This document shows, piece after piece, positions 55,359 to 61,964 of a DNA stretch of 64,000 nucleotides. This stretch comes from Paracoccus maritimus (GTDB lineage Bacteria; Pseudomonadota; Alphaproteobacteria; Rhodobacterales; Rhodobacteraceae): the NCBI RefSeq assembly GCF_025195095.1, contig NZ_JANAVZ010000008.1, positions 62,001 to 126,000 on the forward strand. Reading direction: 5' to 3'. Below the pieces are notes generated by a model, which was given only the letters and a program-made list of their open reading frames with translations, was not told the DNA's origin and ran no database searches. Made by a program: the position numbers and the translations under genes. How positions within the stretch are numbered: position 1 is the stretch's first letter; every line of letters starts with the position of its first letter.

Positions 55359-56279
55359 ATGCGTCTCGATGCCCTGACACTTCGGCAACTGCGCGCCCTG
55401 CGCGCCGTGGCTGAAACCGGCAGCCTGACCGCCGCGGCCGCGGCGCTTGGACTGACGCCGCCCGCCGTCCACAGCCAGCTGCGCGGGCTGGAGGGGCTGG
55501 CGGGGTGCGCGCTTCTGGCGCGTGCCGAACACGGTGCGTTCCGTCCCACGGCCGAGGGACGCGCCCTGCTGCAGGCAGAGGCGCAGGTCGGCGTTGCCTT
55601 GGGGCGCGCGGGCCGCGAAATCGGCGCGCTGCGGCAGGGTCTCAGCGGCAATGTGGTTCTGGGGGTGGTCTCGACCGGCAAGTATTTCGCACCGGCGCTT
55701 GTCGCGCGGCTGCTGCGGCTGCTGCCGATGATCGAGGTCACGTTGCGGATCGGCAACCGCGACGCGATCCTTGCCGCGCTGGCGGGAAACGAACTGGATC
55801 TGGCGATCATGGGCCGCCCGCCGCGCGAGCCTGCGGTGCTGGCCGACCCGATCGGCCCTCATCCCCACATCATCATCGCCGCCCCCGATCACCCCCTGGC
55901 CGGGCAGGATCCGGTCACCTCGGGCGATCTTCTTGGCCAGACCTTCCTGTCCCGCGAATCGGGATCGGGCACGCGCATCCTGATGACCCGCTTTCTGGAC
56001 CGCATCGGCGAGGGCACGCCCTGGCGCGCGGTCGAAATGGGCACGAACGAGACGATCAAGCAGGCGGTGATGGCGGGGCTGGGGATCGCGCTGATCTCGC
56101 AGCATACCGTGACCGAGGAATTGCGGTCGGGCCGACTTGTGGCGCTGTCGGCGATCGGCTTGCCGATCCAGCGCAGCTGGTATCTGCTGCGGCAGGCGGA
56201 TCGCGAGATGACACCGGCCACCGCGCGCGTCCATGCCGAGATCGAGGCGCTGCGCGGCAGTTTCCTGCCCACGATCTGA
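55359..56279 (+). CDS. cbbR: LysR family regulator of the Calvin-cycle operon
   Basis: A 306-residue LysR-type protein. The N-terminal helix-turn-helix covers about residues 1-60 (LTLRQLRALRAVAETGSLTAAAAALGLTPPAVHSQLRGLE), and the periplasmic-binding-like effector domain follows (VVLGVVSTGKYFAPALVARLLRL, NELDLAIMGRPP). Its position divergent from the cbb operon and its sequence support CbbR. The ATG is at 55359. It converges with flgD. Confidence 0.92.
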   Translation: MRLDALTLRQLRALRAVAETGSLTAAAAALGLTPPAVHSQLRGLEGLAGCALLARAEHGAFRPTAEGRALLQAEAQVGVALGRAGREIGALRQGLSGNVVLGVVSTGKYFAPALVARLLRLLPMIEVTLRIGNRDAILAALAGNELDLAIMGRPPREPAVLADPIGPHPHIIIAAPDHPLAGQDPVTSGDLLGQTFLSRESGSGTRILMTRFLDRIGEGTPWRAVEMGTNETIKQAVMAGLGIALISQHTVTEELRSGRLVALSAIGLPIQRSWYLLRQADREMTPATARVHAEIEALRGSFLPTI

Positions 56280-56364
56280 AGACGACCCACGCGATGCGAC
56301 CCGCCACCCGCCCCGATCACAGGCCGGTCACAGCGCCCCGCCAATAGGGCCCAAAAAGGGGCCG

Positions 56365-57030
56365 TCAGGCCGGATCGCGCAGCGCCGCGATGTCGGACGC
56401 GGGTGCCGAACTGCCGCCCTCGAAGATCAGCTGCACGCCGTCGGACCCGGTCTCGGCCTCGACGATGCGTGCATAGGCGCCGACCGCATCCTCGGAGATC
56501 ACCTCGCCGTTGCGGCTGCTTTCGATGACGAAGGAATAGCGCCCGTCGGGCAGCTTTTCGCCTGCGGCGTCCCGACCGTACCAGTCGATCTGGCCCGCGC
56601 CAGGGCCGATTTCCTCGCGCGACACCTGCTGGCCCGTGGCCGTCAGCGTGACCAGCGTCACCGCGTCGGCCGCCGCATCAGGCCGGACATCCAGCGTCAC
56701 CGCCTTGTCGCCGAACCACACCGGCTGCGTGGTCCGGGCCTCTTTGCCGATCCAGTCCGCGATCTGTCCCAGCCCGCCGCCACCCAGCTGCGCGATCATC
56801 TGGTTCAGCAGCTTGTTGGTCTGCGCCTGCTGTTCGACCCCCGAGAATGTGGCAAGCTGCACCGCGAATTCGGTCCCCTCCATGGGGTTCAGCGGATCCT
56901 GGTTCTGCAACTGCGCAGTCAGCATCTTCAGGAACGTATCGAAATCCGCATTGCTGGTGGCGGTCGCGGCGGTGGTGGTGGTGGCGGTCGCGGCAGCGGC
57001 CGCTGTCGAACTTCCAAGTGCGGAAATCAT
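56365..57030 (-). CDS. flgD: Flagellar hook capping protein
   Basis: Scaffold for hook assembly, exported by the flagellar apparatus. It has 221 residues. The conserved N domain follows an Ala/Thr linker (TATTTTAATATS): FDTFLKMLTAQLQNQDPLNPMEGTEFAVQLATFSGVEQQAQTN. The C-terminal half has the FLG/tudor-like beta fold (GRDAAGEKLPDGRYSFVIE). ATG 57030 is six bases after AGAGGA; a GTG 15 bp earlier is possible. It is 11 bp after the hook-length control gene, in the same transcript. Confidence 0.92.
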   Translation of the reverse strand: MISALGSSTAAAAATATTTTAATATSNADFDTFLKMLTAQLQNQDPLNPMEGTEFAVQLATFSGVEQQAQTNKLLNQMIAQLGGGGLGQIADWIGKEARTTQPVWFGDKAVTLDVRPDAAADAVTLVTLTATGQQVSREEIGPGAGQIDWYGRDAAGEKLPDGRYSFVIESSRNGEVISEDAVGAYARIVEAETGSDGVQLIFEGGSSAPASDIAALRDPA

Positions 57031-57041
57031 CCCTGTTCCTC

Positions 57042-58187
57042 TCACAATCTGATATCGATACGGCGGTCGCCCGCCATCGTGGCTGACCCAAGCCGGACGG
57101 CATGGGCGATGATCTGACCGCTCATTTCGGTCGCCGGGACGGCGTCGGGAAGATCCGTGGCGTTGCGGTCCGGATGATCCTTCCGGCCGCGCCCTTCCTC
57201 GCGGAATTCCAGCGCCGCGCCGTTCAGCCCGGCGTCGTCGAAATGGTTCTGCAGCATCGCCGCGTTGCGGCGAATCAGGTCCATGACCTCGGGCCTCTCG
57301 ACCCAGACGGTGACATGCGGCGCACGCTCTGACCCGGTCACGACCAACCGCACCCGCCCCAGTTCTTCGGGGGACAGGGCGATCTCGATCCGGTCGTCGC
57401 GCGTGGTCACGACGGCATCGGCGATCTGCCGGATCACCGCCTGCGGATGCAGATGCGCGGGACGCCAGTCGGGTTGCGCCGCGATGCCGCGAGGCATGTC
57501 GGACAGACCGGCCGGTGTCGCAGGTACCGCTTGCGGCTCGACCTGCGGCATGTCTGAAAACGGGGGTGCGGGCGGCGCCGCCCGAATCGCGGCGGTGCCC
57601 GGCTGCTCGCTGCGTTCTGGTCGCAGAATGGGCGCATCACCGGTGCCGGTCGGCAATGGCGGGCGATTCGCGTCACCCTCGGCCTGCGGATCTGCTGTCT
57701 GGCCGGCCTCGACCTGGGTCAGCGGCCCGGCCTCGGGCTTTGCCTGTTGCCCGGCACCGGCGGAAGCAAGCGCCGGCGTCGAGGATCCGCCGATGAGGCC
57801 CATCGTCTGTCCCGGCATCTCCGGCTGGGGCGTCGGCTGCGGATCGCCTGCAGGGCCACCCTCAAGCTGCGCGCTGATGCCCGACCAGCTTTCCAGAATC
57901 ATCGCCACGGCATCGGGCGATGCCGGGGGGGCGCTTGTCTTAACCTCTTCGTCCGCCAGATCCCCTCCGGCTTCCGGCTCGGTCGCGATATCGGGCGGGT
58001 CGCCCCGGTCCTCGGCTTCTGCCGCCTTGTCGGCTGCGGGCGCGTTGGACGGCGACACCTCACCCAATGCCGCGTCGAACGGGTCCGCGCCCTCGTGATC
58101 GGCGGCAGCCGAGGCGCCTTGTGGCGAGGCCGACCGGCCTTCGCCTGCCGCGACCGCCCCGAATGTCATGAATGCCGAACTGTCCAT
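57042..58187 (-). CDS. fliK: Flagellar hook-length control protein (FliK-like)
   Basis: About 381 residues. The first 250 are low-complexity, rich in Ala, Pro, Glu and Gly, as in FliK rulers. The C-terminal domain has the Flg_hook core: AVIRQIADAVVTTRDDRIEIALSPEELGRVRLVV, then VWVERPEVMDLIRRNAAMLQNHFDDAGL. It measures hook length and switches export specificity. ATG 58187 has AAGGG seven bases upstream; a GTG 21 bp earlier is possible. It precedes flgD on the minus strand and is divergent from the rod-binding gene. Confidence 0.87.
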   Translation of the reverse strand: MDSSAFMTFGAVAAGEGRSASPQGASAAADHEGADPFDAALGEVSPSNAPAADKAAEAEDRGDPPDIATEPEAGGDLADEEVKTSAPPASPDAVAMILESWSGISAQLEGGPAGDPQPTPQPEMPGQTMGLIGGSSTPALASAGAGQQAKPEAGPLTQVEAGQTADPQAEGDANRPPLPTGTGDAPILRPERSEQPGTAAIRAAPPAPPFSDMPQVEPQAVPATPAGLSDMPRGIAAQPDWRPAHLHPQAVIRQIADAVVTTRDDRIEIALSPEELGRVRLVVTGSERAPHVTVWVERPEVMDLIRRNAAMLQNHFDDAGLNGAALEFREEGRGRKDHPDRNATDLPDAVPATEMSGQIIAHAVRLGSATMAGDRRIDIRL

Positions 58188-58289
58188 ATCCGCGCCCTTC
58201 GATTTCACGCATATGTAGCGGCTAATCCTTACCTATTATTTACCGATAGGCCCTAATTTCCGAAATTCTGAACAATTCGGAGAGTCAGG

Positions 58290-58535
58290 ATGCAAATTCA
58301 GCATGTTTCCCTTGCGGCGCCCGCAACATCGGCGCCGACGCCAGCCGACCGGTTGGAACAGGTATTTCTGGAAGAGATGTTGAAATATTGTGGCCCACGC
58401 GCGGCCGAGGGGGCGTTCGCGGGCGGCGCGACGGAACAGCAATTCGAAAGTTTCCTGACGCGCGAATATGCCGCGATCCTGTCGGAAAAGCTGGATCTGG
58501 GATTCGCCGACATGATCGCGGGGGACGCGCAATGA
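58290..58535 (+). CDS. Flagellar rod-binding protein (FlgJ N-terminal domain)
   Basis: An 81-residue protein equal to the N-terminal scaffold domain of FlgJ without the muramidase part: LEQVFLEEMLKYCGPRAAEGAFAGGATEQQFESFLTREYAAILSEKLDLGFADMI. Short FlgJ forms of this kind are usual in alphaproteobacteria. The ATG at 58290 follows GGAGAGTC. Its stop overlaps the next gene (ATGA). Confidence 0.85.
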   Translation: MQIQHVSLAAPATSAPTPADRLEQVFLEEMLKYCGPRAAEGAFAGGATEQQFESFLTREYAAILSEKLDLGFADMIAGDAQ

Positions 58536-58849
58536 AGGCCTCGATCGCCCGAAATCTGGCATCTGTGAAGTCCGCGATCATCGCGGGCGATCCCGTCACG
58601 GCACTGATGACATTGGAAAAGCTTGCAGCGACCTTGCAGCGCGAGGGCTTGCCGCCTGCGGACCGGCCCGCTCTGACGGACGCGATGTCCCAACTGATGG
58701 TCCTGGCCGAGGCGTCGCTGCGCGGGGCGCGGCAGGCCTCCGATGAGGTGCAGGCCATCATCCAGGCGGCGCGCAGTCTGCAGACATATGACAGCGATGG
58801 ATGTCGCCGCACGGCGCTGGTCACGGCACCGGCGCCCCGCCGATTTTGA
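58532..58849 (+). CDS. Small FlgN-like flagellar protein
   Basis: A 105-residue mostly helical protein with the general layout of FlgN export chaperones: helical LASVKSAIIAGDPVTALMTLEKLAATLQREG, then LMVLAEASLRGARQASDEVQAIIQAARSLQTYDSDG, whose TYDxxG end is common in alphaproteobacterial FlgN-like proteins. Identity is inferred from pattern and position, coupled to the rod-binding gene and before flagellin. An unrelated flagellar accessory protein is the alternative. Confidence 0.6.
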   Translation: MKASIARNLASVKSAIIAGDPVTALMTLEKLAATLQREGLPPADRPALTDAMSQLMVLAEASLRGARQASDEVQAIIQAARSLQTYDSDGCRRTALVTAPAPRRF

Positions 58850-58892
58850 CTAAAATGCGCGACGTTGCGGATTTGAGAGGAGAGCCGGAATT

Positions 58893-58919
58893 CACTATTT
58901 GTAAATGGCCAGCCGATTA
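58893..58919 (+). promoter_or_regulatory. Candidate sigma-28 promoter of the flagellin gene
   Basis: GCCGATTA (58912-58919) matches seven of eight bases of the sigma-28 -10 box GCCGATAA. An upstream octamer at 58893-58900 (CACTATTT) matches only about half of TAAAGTTT, at the right 11-bp spacing. It lies 106 bp before the flagellin ATG in an otherwise non-coding 176-bp gap. Confidence 0.45.
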
Positions 58920-59025
58920 GAACGGTGGACGTGCGAAGAAACGCACGGGGCATTTCAGCCCGCCAGGTCAGAAGGCCGGATCTCTCAATAGCGGGTGCAA
59001 AGCGCCCCATTTCACGGAGGACAAC

Positions 59026-59868
59026 ATGTCCAGCATTCTGACCAATAACGGCGCCATCGTCGCCCTGCAGACCCTGAAATCGATCAACGCGGGTCTCGAC
59101 AAGGCCCAGTCCGAGATTTCGACCGGCAAATCCATCGCCAATGCGCAGGACAATGCCGCGATCTGGGCGATCTCGAAGGTCATGGAAACCGACCAGGCGG
59201 CGTTCAAGACGATCCAGAGCGGCCTGAACGTGGCCGAGGCGACCGTCGCAACCGCCCGTGCGGGCGCCGAACAGGTGACCGACCTTCTGAACGAGATGAA
59301 GAATCTCGCGCTGAATGCCGGGACCGACGGCTTCGACTACGACAAGGTTCAGACCGACATCACCGCCAAAATGGCGCAGATCACCTCGATCGTTTCGGGC
59401 ACGCAGATGAACGGCGTGAACCTGCTCAGCACGAACGGCATCGACGGCGGCGCGACCTTCACGGTGCTGGCGTCACTGGATCGTTCGGTCGCCACGGCCG
59501 CGACCACGTCGAACACCATCGTCGTGGACTCGGCCGATTTCGAGGCCAGCATCGTCGGTGGCACGCTGACCGCGATCACCGATCGCGCGACTGCGGACAC
59601 CGCGGTTCACGATCTCGAGGTCCTGATCGAGGCCGCCGTGAATGGGGCCGCCGACCTGGGCTCGGCCGGCAAGCGCATCGCCGACCAGTCGGATTTTGTG
59701 GGCAAGCTGGCCGATTCGCTGAAAGCGGGCATCGGATCGCTTGTGGACGCCGACATGGAAGAGGCGTCGGCCCGTCTGCAGGCGCTGCAGACCCAGCAGC
59801 AGCTGGGCATCCAGTCGCTGTCGATCGCCAACCAGGCGCCGTCGTCGATCCTGGCGCTGTTCCGCTGA
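59026..59868 (+). CDS. fliC: Flagellin
   Basis: Filament subunit, 280 residues, short like other Rhodobacteraceae flagellins. The N-terminal D0/D1 helices (MSSILTNNGAIVALQTLKSINAGLDKAQSEISTGKSI) and C-terminal helix (DADMEEASARLQALQTQQQLGIQSLSIANQAPSSILALFR) are complete, with a short variable centre (about residues 140-200). Strong GGAGG site 6 bp before the ATG. A UUCG hairpin terminator follows the stop. Confidence 0.96.
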   Translation: MSSILTNNGAIVALQTLKSINAGLDKAQSEISTGKSIANAQDNAAIWAISKVMETDQAAFKTIQSGLNVAEATVATARAGAEQVTDLLNEMKNLALNAGTDGFDYDKVQTDITAKMAQITSIVSGTQMNGVNLLSTNGIDGGATFTVLASLDRSVATAATTSNTIVVDSADFEASIVGGTLTAITDRATADTAVHDLEVLIEAAVNGAADLGSAGKRIADQSDFVGKLADSLKAGIGSLVDADMEEASARLQALQTQQQLGIQSLSIANQAPSSILALFR

Positions 59869-59876
59869 TGACATCG

Positions 59877-59898
59877 CGGGGCGCCTTCGGGCGCCCCG
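59877..59898 (+). terminator. UUCG-capped hairpin after flagellin
   Basis: CGGGGCGCC (59877-59885) and GGCGCCCCG (59890-59898) form a perfect 9-bp stem with a TTCG tetraloop, eight bases past the flagellin stop, followed by TTC. Such a stem ends or stabilises the abundant flagellin message and separates it from flaF. Confidence 0.75.
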
Positions 59899-59934
59899 TT
59901 CAAGCTACACCACACCACATCGGGAATCACGATA

Positions 59935-60300
59935 TTGAACGCGGTAACACCCTTGTCTGAGACCGGCTATGGCGCCAACGCCGTCCGGACGGCGCGCGAC
60001 GCCGAATACGATATCCTCTCGCGTGTCACGCGGCTGCTGAAGCAGTCCGACCGCACCGGTCGCAGTGCCGATACGGTCATGGCGGTGCACAAGAACAACC
60101 AGCTCTGGACCATCTTCGCGTCGGATCTTGCCGATCCGCAGAACGGGCTGGCGGATGAGATCAAGGCAGGTCTGCTGTCCCTGGCCGGTTTCTCGCTACG
60201 CCACGGCCACGCGGTGCTGTCGGGGTCCGCCACGACCGATGCGCTGATCGACATCAACATGTCCATCATGAAAGGATTGCGCGGCGAGGCCGACATATGA
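59935..60300 (+). CDS. flaF: Flagellar biosynthesis regulator FlaF
   Basis: A 121-residue helical protein that promotes flagellin synthesis or secretion in alphaproteobacteria, opposing FlbT. Family pattern: ARDAEYDILSRVTRLLKQSDRTG, then KNNQLWTIFASDLADPQNGLADEIKAGLLSLAGFSLRHG. The start is TTG 59935; a TTG at 59953 is an alternative in the same frame. No ATG precedes the conserved part. Its stop overlaps flbT (ATGA). Confidence 0.9.
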   Translation: MNAVTPLSETGYGANAVRTARDAEYDILSRVTRLLKQSDRTGRSADTVMAVHKNNQLWTIFASDLADPQNGLADEIKAGLLSLAGFSLRHGHAVLSGSATTDALIDINMSIMKGLRGEADI

Positions 60301-60701
60301 GCGGTCTGGTCCTCAAGCTCGCCCCGAACGAGCGCGTGCTGATCAACGGTGCCGTGATCGAGAATGGCGACCGCAGGTCGAAGATCGCGATCAAGACGCC
60401 GAACGCGAACGTGCTGCGCCTGAAGGACGCGATCCATCCGGATCGGGCATGCACGCCGGTGGCGCGGGCCTGCTATATCGCGCAGCTGATCCTGTCGGGG
60501 GATGCCGATCTGTCACAGGGGCGCAAGCAGCTTCTGCTTGCGATGGAACAGTTGAGCCAGGTTTTCGACGATCGCGACAGTCGCAGAGTCCTTTCGGATG
60601 CGACGGTCCACGCGGTCGATGGCAATGCCTATCAGGCACTGCGAAGCCTGCGGCAGCTTCTTCCCAGAGAGGCGCGGCTGTTCGCTGCCCGGCAACAATG
60701 A
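60297..60701 (+). CDS. flbT: Flagellin mRNA regulator FlbT
   Basis: A 134-residue protein that acts post-transcriptionally on flagellin mRNA in Caulobacter. Typical start LVLKLAPNERVLINGAVIENGDRRSKIAIKTPNANVLRLKDAI and a helical second half (RACYIAQLILSGDADLSQGRKQLLLAMEQL). Four-base overlap with flaF. The flagellin leader and 3' hairpin just upstream are its likely target, by analogy. Confidence 0.93.
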   Translation: MSGLVLKLAPNERVLINGAVIENGDRRSKIAIKTPNANVLRLKDAIHPDRACTPVARACYIAQLILSGDADLSQGRKQLLLAMEQLSQVFDDRDSRRVLSDATVHAVDGNAYQALRSLRQLLPREARLFAARQQ

Positions 60702-60708
60702 GGTTGGC

Positions 60709-61488
60709 ATGACGGCTGCGATCACCTTCGGCGCGGGCGGCCTGCTGGGATGGCGGGTTCTGAAGCAAAGCGAGGATCGGCAGATGGAAATTCTGTCGAA
60801 GGATCCGGGCCTGCAGCGCAACACCGCATATTTCAGGCAGAATATCGAGACCGCCTTGACCGCCGAAGATCTGGTCAAGGACTATCGCTTGCTGAACGTG
60901 GCGCTGGGCGCCTTTGGTCTGGAAGCCGATATCTCGAACAAGGCCTTTATCAGGCAGGTCCTGGATTCGGATGTCAGCGACCGCACGTCACTGGTCAACC
61001 GGCTCAGCGACAAGCGGTATCTGCGACTGGCAGAGGCACTTGGCTATGGCGCGGGCGCATCTGCCGCGGACGAGCTGGGCGAGAAGGTATCTGCCGCATA
61101 TCTGCAGCGAGAGTTCGAACGGCGGGTCGGCGAAGGCGACGAAAACCTGCGCCTTGCCCTGAATGCACGCCGCGAGTTGCAGGGGTTCGCCGGACGCGAT
61201 TCCAAGGATTCGACCCTGTGGTTCGAGGTGATGGGAAACCCGCCGCTGCGCGAGGTGTTCGAAGGCGCCTTCGGTTTCGGCAACGCCTATGGCAAGCTGT
61301 CCATCGATCGCCAGCTGGAGGAATTCACGAAGGCCTCTGAACGCTATCTGGGCAGCGCGTCCTTCGCGGATATCGCCACCGATCAGGGCATAGACAAACT
61401 GGTGCGCAACTTCCTTGCGCGCTCGCAACTCGAACAGGTTCAGGTCCAGAACCGCTACAGCGCCGCACTGACCCTGCTGTCCTCGTAG
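60709..61488 (+). CDS. DUF1217 flagellar-associated protein
   Basis: A 259-residue helical protein of DUF1217, a family often in alphaproteobacterial flagellar clusters. Seen: EDLVKDYRLLNVALGAFGLEADISNKAFIRQVLDSDVSDRTSLVNRLSDKRY and TLWFEVMGNPPLREVFEGAFGFG. These repeats resemble a flagellar basal-body accessory fold, but no function is proven. ATG 60709 is 7 bp after the flbT stop, so it is in the same operon. Confidence 0.85.
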   Translation: MTAAITFGAGGLLGWRVLKQSEDRQMEILSKDPGLQRNTAYFRQNIETALTAEDLVKDYRLLNVALGAFGLEADISNKAFIRQVLDSDVSDRTSLVNRLSDKRYLRLAEALGYGAGASAADELGEKVSAAYLQREFERRVGEGDENLRLALNARRELQGFAGRDSKDSTLWFEVMGNPPLREVFEGAFGFGNAYGKLSIDRQLEEFTKASERYLGSASFADIATDQGIDKLVRNFLARSQLEQVQVQNRYSAALTLLSS

Positions 61489-61510
61489 GACAACGAATTT
61501 TTCGGGCCAT

Positions 61511-61553
61511 CCACACGCCATCGAACGGATCGGGCGTCGCACATGGCGTGTGG
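61511..61553 (+). terminator. Hairpin after the flaF-flbT-DUF1217 operon
   Basis: CCACACGCCAT (61511-61521) and ATGGCGTGTGG (61543-61553) form an 11-bp perfect stem around a 21-nt loop, 22 bp after the DUF1217 stop. No T-run follows, so it is a weak terminator candidate at best. It is the first element of the 476-bp gap before carB; that gap also holds a tandem repeat and a promoter but no gene. Confidence 0.4.
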
Positions 61554-61669
61554 CCAGACCCCATCCGTGTCGCGACCTGATGTTCGCAGACAGGACGGCC
61601 CTCGCGATTCGCGAAAAATCCCGGACGCTGCGCAGTATTTGTCGCGTCAGGCAAGTCGCGTCCCTCGGT

Positions 61670-61713
61670 CATCCGTGACCCTGACGCCTGGCCATCCGTG
61701 ACCTTGACGCCTG
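61670..61713. repeat. Imperfect tandem repeat in the carB leader region
   Basis: Two 21-base copies (61670-61690 and 61693-61713) read CATCCGTGACC, then C or T, then TGACGCCTG, differing at one base and separated by two. A CCTGAG-CGC-CTCAGG palindrome follows at 61710-61724. No coding or regulatory meaning is evident. Confidence 0.7.
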
Positions 61714-61894
61714 AGCGCCTCAGGAACAACAGGGTGCGATCAGTGACCGGCCGCGCCTTCGGGCATGATCATTCGCCTTGGTCTCGGGGCCGACCGCATC
61801 TTCTGGATCCACCAAACGCCTTGTCGACCGGCGTCCGCGGCACGCGGCGTTTCGTATCGCGGGGTCGATTTCATCCCGGATGCGGCTTCTTGCC

Positions 61895-61922
61895 TTGAAC
61901 CCCGGGCGTGCTTGGCTATAAC
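61895..61922 (+). promoter_or_regulatory. Sigma-70-like promoter for carB
   Basis: TTGAAC (61895-61900) and TATAAC (61917-61922) with a 16-bp spacer are close to consensus. Transcription would start near 61929, giving a leader of about 36 bases to the carB ATG. Confidence 0.6.
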
Positions 61923-61964
61923 CCCGGACGATTTGCGCAGATCCAAGCCAGCCCCGGAGGCTCC

